DNA of 64,000 nt from an uncultured Ferrovibrio sp. (GCF_937960835.1 NZ_CALGPC010000003.1:124001-188000); one strand, 5' to 3'; shown: positions 1 through 8,929, counted from the first letter of the stretch. Numbers and translations: made by a program. The notes: a model not told the origin generated them from the letters alone.

Positions 1-1800
1 GGCACGGGCCTGCGCCAGGCGCTCGTTGTAGCTGGCAATGTTGCGCACGCCGAGCTCCGACATCTTGCGATAGCGGTCCTCCATCTCGCGCACGGTCCAT
101 TTCAGCGCCACAACCGCCTTGCCCGGCTCGGTCACCACCGGCGCCAGCAGATGCGGAATGCCGTCATAGACGGAGAGTTCCAGCATCTTCGGATCGACCA
201 TGATGAAGCGGCACTGATCCGGGGTCAGCCGGTAGAGCAGCGACAGGATCATGGTGTTGATCGCCACCGACTTGCCCGAACCGGTGGTACCGGCAACGAG
301 CAGATGCGGCATCTTGGCGAGATCGGCGATGATCGGCGCGCCACCGATATCCTTGCCCAGCGCCAGGCCGAGCTTGTTCGATGAGGCCTCGAATTCGGCC
401 GAGGCCAGCAACTCGCGCAGATAAACCGTTTCGCGCTTGGCATTGGGCAACTCGATGCCGATGGCGTTGCGCCCAGGGATGACCGCAACGCGGGCCGAAA
501 GCGCGCTCATCGAGCGGGCAATATCGTCAGAGAGCCCGATCACACGGCTGGACTTGGTGCCGGGCGCGGGCTCAAGCTCATACAGCGTGACCACCGGACC
601 GGGACGGACCTTGGTGATCTCGCCCTGCACGCCGAATTCGTTCAACACCGATTCGAGCATGCGCGCATTCTGCTCCAGCGCATCCTCGTTGATCTTCTCA
701 CGCGCCGAATCCGCCGGCGGCGGCTTCAGCAGCGACAATTCCGGCAGTTCGAAATCGCCTTCGCCCAGTTTGAGCGAGGTCTGCGCCTCGCGGGCAGCGC
801 GGCTGCCGGTCTTGGGCTTCTCGATGCGGCGGGTGACGCGGCCCTCATCCGCCTTCTTGGCGGCGGGCAGGCGCGGCAAGTCCTCGTCCTCATCCAGGGT
901 TTCGTCCAGATCCTCCTGATCGGCGTAATCCTCGTCGTCCTCAGCCGCAGCACGGCTGCTGCGGCGCAGGCTGGGCTCGGATTGCCGCAGCACGGGCTCG
1001 TCCTCGTCATCGCGGCGCGAAAAGATGGAGCGCAGGCGCTCGAAAAAGCCGCCCACCACCTCCGGCGCTTCCTGGCCCGCGCGGGCCACCGCCTTGCCGC
1101 CGCGATAAAGCCCTTGAGCGGCAAGCCCCGTAGTGGCCGCAGCGCCCAGGCCAAGGCCGGCGCCCATGCGGCGCCATTCATTCAGCGACAGGCCCGAAGC
1201 GAAATAGAAAGCCAAAACCGCGAAGCCAAAGCACAGCACGGCCGGCAGCACCGCCGACATCGGCAGGCCGAAGGTCACGCCGAGCGGCACAAGCTGCTGA
1301 TAGAGAATGAAATCGCCAAGAATGCCGCCAAGACCAGTGCGCAGGCTCCAGACCGCCGGTACCGGCAAGGCGGCGGCAAAGCTTGCAAACAGCAGCAGCG
1401 TCAGCGGTACCAGCGCAACGTTGAGCCACCAGCGCGGCAGGCCACGATGGGAAACGATGCGAAAGCCCCAGGTGGCGAACAGCAGCACCATCAGCCAGGC
1501 CGAAAGGCCCAGCGTCTGCAGCAGGACGTCGGAGATATAGGCGCCCGGCAGGCCGAGCCAGTTCTGGGGTGCCTGCGGCGTGGCGTGATTGAAGTTCGGA
1601 TCGGTGGGGTTGAAGGTGGCCAAGGCCAGCGCCAGCAGGAAGCTGAAACCAAGCAGCAGCACGCCGCTGCCCTCGGCGGCGCGGCGACGCAGGAAATCGT
1701 CGAAGCCATCCGGAAAAAACCGCGCCTTCTTCTTCGACCTGGAAGCCATACCCTTCCTCGCCGCTTTTGCCATGACCCCATTAACCATACGAACAGACAT
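1..1800 (-). CDS. ftsK: DNA translocase FtsK, N-terminal 600 residues (partial, runs off left edge)
   Basis: FtsK is the septal DNA pump that clears and segregates chromosome termini and helps assemble the divisome. Reading the reverse strand from an ATG at 1800 gives an uninterrupted frame to base 1. It shows a basic N-terminus, about four membrane helices in the first 200 residues, a low-complexity acidic linker (runs of D/E around residues 230-330), then the motor domain with Walker A GTTGSGKS near residue 505. The Walker B region and the DNA-reading gamma domain lie outside the window. In-frame ATGs at 1788 and 1773 are alternative starts; no ribosome site is strong enough to choose between them. 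The aminotransferase gene upstream on the same strand is a common neighbour of ftsK in this class. Confidence 0.95.
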   Translation of the reverse strand, partial: MSVRMVNGVMAKAARKGMASRSKKKARFFPDGFDDFLRRRAAEGSGVLLLGFSFLLALALATFNPTDPNFNHATPQAPQNWLGLPGAYISDVLLQTLGLSAWLMVLLFATWGFRIVSHRGLPRWWLNVALVPLTLLLFASFAAALPVPAVWSLRTGLGGILGDFILYQQLVPLGVTFGLPMSAVLPAVLCFGFAVLAFYFASGLSLNEWRRMGAGLGLGAAATTGLAAQGLYRGGKAVARAGQEAPEVVGGFFERLRSIFSRRDDEDEPVLRQSEPSLRRSSRAAAEDDEDYADQEDLDETLDEDEDLPRLPAAKKADEGRVTRRIEKPKTGSRAAREAQTSLKLGEGDFELPELSLLKPPPADSAREKINEDALEQNARMLESVLNEFGVQGEITKVRPGPVVTLYELEPAPGTKSSRVIGLSDDIARSMSALSARVAVIPGRNAIGIELPNAKRETVYLRELLASAEFEASSNKLGLALGKDIGGAPIIADLAKMPHLLVAGTTGSGKSVAINTMILSLLYRLTPDQCRFIMVDPKMLELSVYDGIPHLLAPVVTEPGKAVVALKWTVREMEDRYRKMSELGVRNIASYNERLAQARA

Positions 1801-1844
1801 AAAACCGGGCCGGGACAGACTCTTCCGCCCCAGCTTGCCAGAAT

Positions 1845-3065
1845 CTAACGCCCGAGAGTGTTACTGAATCGTTGAAGCGCCAGCTTGGTGGTCTCCACAT
1901 CGGCCACCAAGGCCAGCCGAAGATACGGTTTTCCGGCTTTTTCGCCGTTATTCTCGGGCCGGGTCAGATAGCCGCCGGGCAAGGCCCGGATGCCAGCCTC
2001 CTGCCACAGCTTCTTGGCCGCGGCCTCCGAATCACCCACATCGAGCCAGAGATAGAAGCCGCCGGCCGGCCGGTAGAAGCCGAACCGGTTGCCAATGATG
2101 TTCTGGGCGATATCGAATTTCTGCCGGTACAGCGCGCGGCTGGCCTCGACATGGGCCTCGTCGCGCCACAAGGCCGCCGAGGCAGCAGCCACCGGCATCA
2201 TCAAGCCGGCACAGCCGTAATTGCGCAGCTTGATGAAAGCCTGGCAGATCGTCAGATCGCCGGCGGCAAAACCCGAGCGCAGGCCCGGCACGCTGGAGCG
2301 CTTCGACAGCGAATGGAAGACGATCACGTTCTTCAGCGCATCGGCGGTTATCTTGCCGCCGCTGAGATGCATCGCTGCTTCGAGCCCGCCCGGCGGCGGC
2401 ACCTTGTCGTAGATCTCGGAATAGCATTCGTCGAAGGCGATGACGAAATCGTATTCCCGCGCCAGTTCGATCAGCCGGGCGAGATATTCGATGCTGGCGA
2501 CCGTGCCCTGCGGATTGGCCGGGGAGCACAGGTAGACCAGCGCCGTGCGGGCCAGGATATCCGGCGGCAGGCCGGCGAAATCCGGCAGGAAGCCATTCTC
2601 GGGCGTGGCCGCGACGAAATACGGCTCGGCGCCTGCCGTGACCGCGGCGGCCACATAGGTCTGATAGAAGGGATTGGGCATCAGCACCAAGGGCCGCTCG
2701 CCCTTGGGCCCCTTCTTCTCCGGCACGACCACCTGCGAGATCATGTACAGCCCCTCGCGGGTGCCGTTCAGCGCCACGACCTGCCGCTCCGGATCGATCA
2801 AGCCTTCAGGCAGGCGATAGCGGCGCTGCAGCCAGCCGGCGATGGCGGCACGCAGGTCCGGCGTGCCATTTGGCGTGGGATAACGGCTTAAGCCCGCAAG
2901 ATCGCGCCCCAGATGCTCGGCCACAAAATCCGGCATCGCATGCTGCGGTTCGCCGATCGACAGGTTGATCGGCGTCATCCCCTCAGGCAGCGGCTCGGAG
3001 TCGAGCAGCGCGCGCAGGCGGGTAAAAGGATAATCGGTCAGCAGGTCGAGACGGGGGTTCAGCAT
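1845..3065 (-). CDS. Class I/II PLP-dependent aminotransferase (succinyldiaminopimelate aminotransferase-like)
   Basis: A 406-residue fold-type I aminotransferase. Visible landmarks are the SPANPQG motif (Asn184), FDECYSEIY (Asp212, pyridine-nitrogen ligand), and HSLSKRS with Lys255 as the Schiff-base lysine. The closest family by eye is the DapC/aspartate-like group that acts on N-succinyl-2-amino-6-ketopimelate in lysine and peptidoglycan precursor synthesis, but substrate cannot be read from motifs. The frame extends to 3179. I chose the ATG at 3065 because the 38 extra residues are low-complexity and the family begins with the NPRLDLLTDYPF-type segment. It lies 44 bases upstream of ftsK on the same strand and may be co-transcribed with it. 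Confidence 0.9.
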   Translation of the reverse strand: MLNPRLDLLTDYPFTRLRALLDSEPLPEGMTPINLSIGEPQHAMPDFVAEHLGRDLAGLSRYPTPNGTPDLRAAIAGWLQRRYRLPEGLIDPERQVVALNGTREGLYMISQVVVPEKKGPKGERPLVLMPNPFYQTYVAAAVTAGAEPYFVAATPENGFLPDFAGLPPDILARTALVYLCSPANPQGTVASIEYLARLIELAREYDFVIAFDECYSEIYDKVPPPGGLEAAMHLSGGKITADALKNVIVFHSLSKRSSVPGLRSGFAAGDLTICQAFIKLRNYGCAGLMMPVAAASAALWRDEAHVEASRALYRQKFDIAQNIIGNRFGFYRPAGGFYLWLDVGDSEAAAKKLWQEAGIRALPGGYLTRPENNGEKAGKPYLRLALVADVETTKLALQRFSNTLGR

Positions 3066-3263
3066 GACACTCAAAATCGAATCGGCCCGCGAATCGGGCC
3101 AGGGGCGGCTTTGCCGCAATCTACGGGCGGACGAGTCGGGGGGCAAGCCAGCATCGCTCCCCCACCCACCGGCAGCCATCCTGATTTATTTCGTGTCCCG
3201 CCCCTAACAACACACGCAACACGTGTTTATCCTCTCGGCGCATCACGGGGAAAACATCCACTT

Positions 3264-3372
3264 ATGATTACGCTTGGGCTGCCTGCTGGCTGCGGCAGCC
3301 CTGCTCTGGATTTCGCCCCCTCCTTTGTGCAGGACAAGATTGGCGTTGTGATGCTGCACGGAAAAAAACCGT
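3264..3372 (+). pseudogene. Possible decayed alpha/beta-hydrolase head
   Basis: In the frame beginning at 3264 the stretch APSFVQDKIGVVMLHGK resembles the first beta-strand and oxyanion segment (VVLLHGK) of secreted alpha/beta hydrolases. Just upstream, but in another frame, LGCLLAAAALLWIS reads like a signal peptide. Together they suggest a signal peptide and a mature N-terminus separated by a frameshift, with homology stopping abruptly after about 35 codons. No nucleophile elbow follows. This is a pattern-based guess. Confidence 0.3.
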
Positions 3373-3451
3373 CCATAACAGCCTCAATGAAGCGCGGCAG
3401 CAGGTGGCGTCCGGCCAGGGCGACAATCGCCGCGATTTCATGGGTCTGAAC
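3373..3451 (-). pseudogene. Possible decayed inositol-monophosphatase-family head
   Basis: On the reverse strand from an ATG at 3451, the residues HEIAAIVALAGRHLLPRF look like the first helix of the inositol-monophosphatase/CysQ family, in which a pattern of the type AGREILPRF is usual. Similarity is lost after about 25 codons, exactly where the opposite-strand hydrolase-like fragment begins. The resemblance is short and unverified. Confidence 0.22.
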
Positions 3452-3547
3452 CATCCTTGCAAGTGCGGGCCATGGCCAGGTGGCGGCATGGATCAGCAGG
3501 CGGTTATGAATTGGTGTAAACTGGAAGCCTCCTGAAGGAGTGCTTCC

Positions 3548-4036
3548 ATGACTGAGGGATTGCTGTCTGTCCTGACTTTGCTCGCTGCTTTGGGCAGCGG
3601 ACTGATCGGTGGCGTCTTCTTCGCCTTTTCCACCTTCGTGATGAAGGCACTCTCCCGGCGCCCGGCCGCCGAAGCCGTCGCCGCCATGCAATCGATCAAC
3701 ATCGTCGTGATCAATCCCTGGTTCATGGCGGCCTTCCTGGGAACCGCGGCACTTTGCCTCCTCCTTGCCGTCCTGGCATTCACCCAAGGCCCGGCGCTGG
3801 CTCTGCCCCGGATACTGGCTGGCGCAGCTTTGTATGCCGTCGGCACGTTCGGCGTGACGATGGTTTTCAACGTGCCGCGCAACAACAGGCTGGCGCGGAT
3901 GCAGCCTGCCAGCGCGGAGGCAGCCGCTTACTGGCCACGCTACGTCGCTGAATGGACGGGATGGAATCACCTGCACACCATTGCCGCCTTGGCTGCATCA
4001 GCGGCGTTCATGCTGGCACTATTTGGAATCGATTAA
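3548..4036 (+). CDS. DUF1772 (anthrone-oxygenase-like) membrane protein
   Basis: A 162-residue integral membrane protein with four predicted helices at about 5-27, 55-75, 82-104 and 140-160. Family hallmarks of DUF1772 are visible: the N-terminal GGVFFAFSTFVM, the NVPRNNRL motif, and a late WxGWNHLHT-type segment. DUF1772 members include fungal anthrone oxygenase relatives, but most bacterial members have no known role. The start has a good ribosome site (AGGAG 7 bases upstream). It stands alone between gene remnants and a small hypothetical gene. Confidence 0.85.
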   Translation: MTEGLLSVLTLLAALGSGLIGGVFFAFSTFVMKALSRRPAAEAVAAMQSINIVVINPWFMAAFLGTAALCLLLAVLAFTQGPALALPRILAGAALYAVGTFGVTMVFNVPRNNRLARMQPASAEAAAYWPRYVAEWTGWNHLHTIAALAASAAFMLALFGID

Positions 4037-4155
4037 AAAATCCCAGGGATGCTCTCCATAAGGGCTGCTGGAGCCGAAACCGATGCACGACTGCCTGCAC
4101 CGGCGGCTGCGTAAAAGCTGCCCCCCATAGCGCCCCGTCATGATATGATGGCGCC

Positions 4156-4452
4156 ATGGAGCAGAAACCCCATGCCTCGCCGGCCTGCGCACTGAATGAA
4201 GCGCCGGACAGTTATCTTGGCTATCTGACGCCGGCAGAGATTGCCGCGCAGCTTGCGGCCATTGCACGCGCCGCGCATGCAAGCGGCCGGATGGCCTGGG
4301 CCGAGAAGATCGAGAGCATCCTGCGCAAGTTGCCATCCGCCTCACCTGCGCCCGAGATCGCGGATGCCGGCGCCGCCCTCGATGCGCTGCTGCCGAAGAT
4401 CCGCGATGATGGACTGCACGCGACGCTGAAATCGCTGCGTGCGGAGTGGTAG
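4156..4452 (+). CDS. Small hypothetical protein
   Basis: A 98-residue, alanine-rich, helical soluble protein that I do not recognise. It has no signal peptide or membrane segment. The middle (PDSYLGYLTPAEIAAQ onward) looks like two amphipathic helices followed by a short C-terminal helical hairpin. It ends five bases short of the convergent MscS-type gene. Support is the clean ATG, alphaproteobacterial codon bias and the absence of a better reading on either strand. Confidence 0.6.
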   Translation: MEQKPHASPACALNEAPDSYLGYLTPAEIAAQLAAIARAAHASGRMAWAEKIESILRKLPSASPAPEIADAGAALDALLPKIRDDGLHATLKSLRAEW

Positions 4453-4456
4453 ACAG

Positions 4457-6874
4457 CTAGGCCTGTTCCGGCCCAGGCGGTCCACCGAAAGGCTTTCCTT
4501 CACCCGGCGCCATTTCGCCCTCGCCCTCGCGCTCCCGCAGGACACGCAGCGGCGGCGCGCTGCCATCCTTCTGGGTGCCGAAGTAGATGGTGCGATGCGG
4601 CCGCGGAATTTCGATTCCCAGCTCATCGAAACGCTTCTTGATGCGCTTCTGGAATTCACGTCGCACGTTCCACTGCTGGAACGGGACGGTGCGGAACCGC
4701 GCGCGGATGACAAAGCCCGACGTATCCAGCCTTTCCACGCCCCACATCTCGAATGGATCCAGGATACGGGCATTCCATTCCGGCTCGGCGCGGAATTCCT
4801 CGGCCAGCGCCTTCAACACCTCGATCACATGGTCGGGATCCTCGCGGTAAGACACATTGATGTCGAACACCGCCTGGGCGTAGCCGCGCGTCATGTTCTT
4901 GATCTTGGTGACCTCGCTGTAGGGGATGACGTGAACGATGCCGTCAAGGTCACGCAGCTTGATGGTGCGGATCGAAATATCCTCCACCACGCCGGCATTG
5001 CCGCCGAGATCGACGATATCGCCCACCGCCACCGTATCCTCGGTGAGGATGAAGATGCCGGTGATGATGTCTTTCACCAGGGTCTGCGCGCCGAAGCCGA
5101 TGGCGAGACCGACCACTCCTGCGCCTGCCAGCAAGGGTGCGATATTGATGCCAAGCTCTGAGAGCACGATCAGCCCGGCGATCAGGCCAAGGATGATCGA
5201 CACGGTGCGCCGCAAAAGCGGCAGCAGCGTGCGCACGCGGCCCGAGCGCGGCGTCGGGCGCCCATCCGGGCCCGGCTGCGTCAGGTAGTATTCAATGCCG
5301 GTGGCCGTGGCTTCCCACAGTGCAACCGTAATCATCAGCACGAGCAGGATGGTGACCATCCGTGCGACGACGGTGCGCCCGGTTTCGGTGGCAAGCCATC
5401 CCAGCGCATCGATGCCCCAGGACTGCAGGATCGCGAAGACCGCAATCACATAGATCACGCTCCGGATGATGCTGAGCAGAAGCGGCAGGTAGCGGTTGGC
5501 GCGTGCCTCCAGGCCGGGAAACCGAGCACGGGTTTCCCGGCTGATGGCGAATAGCCGGCCAAAGGCGCGCTCGGCAGCGAAACGCAGTGCGCGTGCCAGT
5601 ACAATGATCGCAATCGTCAGCAAGGTGCCGCGCAGGACGACGCGGAAACCGCCTTCGACGTCGAAGGCCCAGATCGCGTAACTGACAGCGATGTAGAGGA
5701 TTGCCAGAACATGCCAGATATCGCCGATGCGCTGTCTCAGGACGCGCCAGGTGCGGCTCTTCTGCGGTGTTTCAGGTACGCCCGCATCTTGAGACGGTGC
5801 GGTCGCTGCGGCATCGGCAGATGGCTGCTGCCCTCGGATACGGGCGGCAACCGGCGTGCGGATTTGCAGCACCAGAACGGTCAACAGGCCAGCGAAAGCA
5901 AAGCCGATCAGCTTGGCCAATGTGTCGACGGCTTCCGGCGGCACACGCACGCGCTCGGCAATCCGGACCACCCCATAGCCGTAGATCGCAACAGCGCTTA
6001 AGCGCCGCAGCCAGAGCAATGCGTAATGGGCGCTTTCCTCGTCCAGGCGCAGCAGGCGATTCTGCACTGCGCCATTGGTCAGCAGCGTTTCGGCCGCGAT
6101 CCCGATGGCGCGCCCCCCGACAAAGGCGAACACGACGATCTGCGCCAGGTCGCGGGTCAAGGCGTTGGGGGCCAGAAATGCCAGGATGCCATGGGCACTG
6201 GCGGCGAAGACGGCAATCGGCACCAAACCGATCAGCACCCGCAGGATCGCAAACAGCACCTGAAGCCAGGCGCTGGGGCGCTGGCCTTGTCCGCTGCGCG
6301 GTGCATGTAAAGCGGCCAGAGGCCGCCGGATCAGGATATAAGCCAAAGCCTGCAACAGCAGCGCCGCGAGCAGCGTAGCGCCCAGCTTCAGCAGCACATC
6401 GGTCCATAAAGCACGTCGGCGCGGATCCTCGATCTGCAACTGCGCCCAATCGGCCAAAGCGGGAAGATCGGAGAACAAGGCGCCGATGGCGGCAAAGGCA
6501 CTGCCGGCCTTGCGCATCTGTGTCAGCACACCATCCACAATGGCGGAGCTTGGATCTTCCGCCTCAGCAGGGGACGTATCGCTGCCGTCACGCAGCGTTG
6601 CCAAGGCGCGCAGGGCCTGGATCAGCTTCCTGCGCTCGTTTTCGTCTTCCAGGCGATCGGCGAAGGCTTGCAATTCGCCAGCGCTCAGCGGCGCTGCCGC
6701 GGCGGAAGACTGCGCCTCGGATGATGCCTGGACTGTTGGCAGCAACAAAGACGGCTGTGCCGCGGCCGTTGCCGTCGTCAGAAGGCCAAGACAGAAACAT
6801 AACAATGTCAGGGTTCGCCGCGCCGGCTGACGCAGCCTGGAGAGAATCGGATTTTCAGTCATCGGGGTGAGCAT
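4457..6874 (-). CDS. Large MscS-family mechanosensitive channel (YbiO-like)
   Basis: An 805-residue inner-membrane channel expected to open under hypo-osmotic tension. The first 40 residues are a signal peptide ending near AAAQP. A periplasmic helical domain (about 45-160) and a series of membrane helices (about 165-560) follow. The conserved MscS core is in the last 250 residues, with the pore helix and beta-domain marked by GVVGLAIGFGAQTLVKD, the EDT..VGDIVDL stretch, and an alpha/beta C-terminal domain ending in PRPHRTIYFG. The length and extra helices fit the YbiO/YbdG group of moderate-conductance channels. An internal ATG at residue 5 is equally possible as start. The gene is monocistronic and convergent with 4156-4452. 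Confidence 0.9.
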   Translation of the reverse strand: MLTPMTENPILSRLRQPARRTLTLLCFCLGLLTTATAAAQPSLLLPTVQASSEAQSSAAAAPLSAGELQAFADRLEDENERRKLIQALRALATLRDGSDTSPAEAEDPSSAIVDGVLTQMRKAGSAFAAIGALFSDLPALADWAQLQIEDPRRRALWTDVLLKLGATLLAALLLQALAYILIRRPLAALHAPRSGQGQRPSAWLQVLFAILRVLIGLVPIAVFAASAHGILAFLAPNALTRDLAQIVVFAFVGGRAIGIAAETLLTNGAVQNRLLRLDEESAHYALLWLRRLSAVAIYGYGVVRIAERVRVPPEAVDTLAKLIGFAFAGLLTVLVLQIRTPVAARIRGQQPSADAAATAPSQDAGVPETPQKSRTWRVLRQRIGDIWHVLAILYIAVSYAIWAFDVEGGFRVVLRGTLLTIAIIVLARALRFAAERAFGRLFAISRETRARFPGLEARANRYLPLLLSIIRSVIYVIAVFAILQSWGIDALGWLATETGRTVVARMVTILLVLMITVALWEATATGIEYYLTQPGPDGRPTPRSGRVRTLLPLLRRTVSIILGLIAGLIVLSELGINIAPLLAGAGVVGLAIGFGAQTLVKDIITGIFILTEDTVAVGDIVDLGGNAGVVEDISIRTIKLRDLDGIVHVIPYSEVTKIKNMTRGYAQAVFDINVSYREDPDHVIEVLKALAEEFRAEPEWNARILDPFEMWGVERLDTSGFVIRARFRTVPFQQWNVRREFQKRIKKRFDELGIEIPRPHRTIYFGTQKDGSAPPLRVLREREGEGEMAPGEGKPFGGPPGPEQA

Positions 6875-7240
6875 TTAGCCCATTTTCCGGCATTAGCCAC
6901 CCCATCGCCGGCTGCCGGGCTGATTGGTTTCGCTCCGCAGTAATAGTCTTCGCAACCAATAGCTTGCGGCTGCACATCAGGCTGATCCTTTGGCCTCGCA
7001 AAGGCAGCGCCTTGATTGGTGGACACTCTCAAATGAGAAGATGTGGCGCCCAGGAGCTCAAGCCAAGCACGCAAAATCAAAGGCTTACGGGTTGGCGGGA
7101 CACTCGCCCCTATCCGCATTTTGCCCCTGAATGTCCCCCGGTTCCATTCCGCATCCAGGCGTGGAACCAATTGTCCAGGATCGGTTGGGCGCCGTTTCTC
7201 ATAATCTCGGTTTATCGCCTTTGGCGCATAATTCAGAAAT
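6875..7240. other. Intergenic stretch without a recognisable gene
   Basis: About 370 bases between the MscS gene and the hipB operator. No frame gives a protein I recognise, and the composition is less GC-rich than its surroundings. This is the probable left flank of the degraded island that ends at the tRNA-Phe gene. I looked for a copy of the tRNA 3' end here as an attachment site and did not find one. Confidence 0.4.
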
Positions 7241-7283
7241 ATGCGCTAATTCCGATATTTCATTTTTATCGGAATTAGCGCAT
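7241..7283. promoter_or_regulatory. Perfect 17-bp inverted repeat, probable HipB operator
   Basis: The arm ATGCGCTAATTCCGATA (7241-7257) is repeated exactly inverted at 7267-7283 with a 9-base AT-rich spacer. It sits 19 bases before the start codon of the hipB-like gene, where a HipB dimer would bind to autoregulate. Function is inferred from position and symmetry. Confidence 0.75.
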
Positions 7284-7302
7284 AATGAGGTTGGAGTGAA
7301 AA

Positions 7303-7554
7303 ATGTCCGACCTCGCCCGTACACCGCCCCAAATCGGAAACCTGATCCGCCGCGCCAGGAAGAAGCGTGGCCTGAGCCAGTCGCAACTCGGCGAGCTGGC
7401 GGGCCTGCGCCAGGAGACGATCTCGCTGATCGAGACCGGCAACCCGGCCGCGAAGCTGAAGACCATCCTCGCCGTGCTGGCCGCCCTCGACCTTGAATTC
7501 CGGATCGTCCCGCGCAGCAAGGGCGCTGCCGCCGAGCTTGAGGACATCTTCTGA
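7303..7554 (+). CDS. hipB: HipB-type XRE-family antitoxin/repressor
   Basis: An 83-residue helix-turn-helix protein. The HTH covers about residues 12-65, with QSQLGELAGLRQETISLIETG as recognition region, followed by a short C-terminal beta segment (LEFRIVPR) typical of HipB. HipB neutralises the HipA kinase and represses its own operon. It is preceded by a perfect inverted repeat. It overlaps the first bases of a truncated hipA reading frame (TGATG), the usual hipBA arrangement. Because the toxin is broken, this antitoxin is now an orphan. Confidence 0.88.
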   Translation: MSDLARTPPQIGNLIRRARKKRGLSQSQLGELAGLRQETISLIETGNPAAKLKTILAVLAALDLEFRIVPRSKGAAAELEDIF

Positions 7555-7718
7555 TGCCACGGCGTCCCCGCCACCAACCGTTGCACGTGCTGATGAACAA
7601 CCGCCTTGTTGGCCACCTGCACAGGGCGGCCAGCGGCGCGGCTCCTGAACCAGTCAGGATCGCGCAGAACCGCAAGAGCCGCCATATCGACGGCGATCTC
7701 ATCCTTGGACTTACCTGA
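7554..7718 (+). pseudogene. Truncated hipA (first ~29 codons)
   Basis: Directly after hipB, the residues LHVLMNNRLVGHLHRAASGA match the HipA N-terminal subdomain, which normally continues into ISFQYDPAWL. Here similarity stops at about 7640, and the frame runs through unrelated sequence to a stop at 7716-7718. The kinase domain is absent, so no toxin can be made. The unrelated tail reads on the other strand as DEIAVDMAALAVLRDPDWF, which also looks protein-like but which I cannot identify. Confidence 0.8.
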
Positions 7719-7792
7719 CGCCTCCAGAAGAGTGAATGGAATTTGGATCGTCGTTGTTTAAGGCGAGCCTGATGAACTTTGCATGAAATGTC

Positions 7793-8899
7793 TCACGCAA
7801 TCTCAGCCAGTAAGTAGCTGGTACTGCGCCCCCCTCCCTCGTCCTTGACCAATATTTTACGCTCCAGAAGATCTGTGATGTCGCGCAGCGCCGTGTCCGG
7901 CGAGCACTTCTCGATCTTCGCCCATTTCGACGATGTCAGCTTACCTTCGAAGCCGTCTAGCAACCGGTTCAGCATGTCGCGCTGACGTGGGTTTAGGGAA
8001 TCGCCCGCGTGCGTCTCCCAGAAACGCGCCTTCTTCAATACGCCTGCCAGAATCACTTCCGCACCCTCGAACGCCCGCGACAGGCATGCAAGGAACCACC
8101 CTAGCCACTCTGTAATGTCCAGGTCGCCCTTCTGCGTCCTTTCGAGAATCTCGTAATATGCCTTGCGCTCCTGCCGGATTTGCGCGGACAGGCTGTAAAA
8201 GCGTTGTGTGCTCTGCTCTGAGCGCGCAAGCTGCATGTCAGCGATGGCGCGCGCGATACGTCCGTTACCATCCTCAAACGGGTGGATGGTAACGAACCAC
8301 AGATGGGCAACACCCGCCTTGAGCACTGGATCGACGCCGGCTTTAGCGTTGAACCAATCAAGAAATATCTGCATGTCGCCGGAAACACGCGATCCTTCCG
8401 GCGCCTCATAATGCACGCGCTCGTGCCCAACCGACCCCGAGATCACCTGCATGGGTCCAGCTTTGTCGTCACGCCACGCGCCGACGATGATGCGGCGCAT
8501 CCCGCTGCGCCCGGTCGGAAACAGGGCTGCATGCCAGCCGAACAATCGCTCGTCGGTGAGTTCCTGATCATACTTCTGGGTCGCGTCGAGCATCATCTCG
8601 ACGACGCCCTCGACATCGCGATCCGCCGGAATCAGCCCACCGATATCCATGCCCAGACGCCGGGCAATGGATGAGCGCACCTGATCGCGATCCAGGATCT
8701 CACCCTCGATCTCGCTGGACTTCAGGACCTCCTCAGTCATGGTCCGGAGGGTTGCCTCGCTGCGCAGCTCGAAGCCGAGCCCCTCCATCCGCCCGATCAG
8801 CCGTCCCTGACGGTGCCGGACGGCGGCAAGCGGCTCCGCCAGGACCTTGTGATCCCAGCGGAACTCCGGCCAATCCGGCAATTCATGAATATAAGGCAT
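7793..8899 (-). CDS. Fic-family protein AMPylase with N-terminal inhibitory helix and C-terminal winged helix
   Basis: A 368-residue Fic protein from the ATG at 8899; an upstream in-frame start at 8947 would add 16 atypical residues. The first ~90 residues form the DUF4172-type N-terminus and include SSEIEG (residues 61-66), fitting the S/TxxxE(G/N) inhibitory helix that blocks ATP in class II Fic proteins. The catalytic motif HPFEDGNGR is complete at residues 206-214, so transfer of AMP to target hydroxyls is expected. Residues ~300-368 look like a winged helix-turn-helix (QRDMLNRLLDGF...SPDTALRDITDLLERKIL). The start codon lies inside one arm of a palindrome, and a second palindrome lies 55 bases upstream, suggesting autoregulation. 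It lies in the degraded island next to tRNA-Phe. Confidence 0.92.
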   Translation of the reverse strand: MPYIHELPDWPEFRWDHKVLAEPLAAVRHRQGRLIGRMEGLGFELRSEATLRTMTEEVLKSSEIEGEILDRDQVRSSIARRLGMDIGGLIPADRDVEGVVEMMLDATQKYDQELTDERLFGWHAALFPTGRSGMRRIIVGAWRDDKAGPMQVISGSVGHERVHYEAPEGSRVSGDMQIFLDWFNAKAGVDPVLKAGVAHLWFVTIHPFEDGNGRIARAIADMQLARSEQSTQRFYSLSAQIRQERKAYYEILERTQKGDLDITEWLGWFLACLSRAFEGAEVILAGVLKKARFWETHAGDSLNPRQRDMLNRLLDGFEGKLTSSKWAKIEKCSPDTALRDITDLLERKILVKDEGGGRSTSYLLAEIA

Positions 8900-8929
8900 A
8901 ATCTCCGCATCCCATGCGGTGATTATGCC
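8895..8929. promoter_or_regulatory. Palindrome over the fic start codon
   Basis: The arm GGCATAATCTCCGCAT (8895-8910) is inverted at 8914-8929 with one mismatch and a CCC spacer. The fic ATG (8899-8897 on the reverse strand) lies within it. The core ATAATCtCCGCA recurs in the neighbouring palindrome, so both are probably sites for the same dimeric regulator, perhaps the Fic protein's own winged helix. Confidence 0.65.

Larger units (their letters stand above)
3066..3547. other. Gene-free stretch with apparent remnants of two genes
   Basis: No intact gene is credible in these 480 bases. Two short stretches read like the first 25-35 residues of unrelated proteins on opposite strands and meet near 3365-3375; they are listed separately as possible pseudogenes. 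The remainder shows nothing I recognise apart from the GGAG ribosome site before the gene at 3548. Confidence 0.5.

Noticed and set aside
6875..7240. Attachment-site duplicate of the tRNA-Phe 3' end
   Set aside because: No stretch matching the last ~20 bases of the tRNA was found on either strand.
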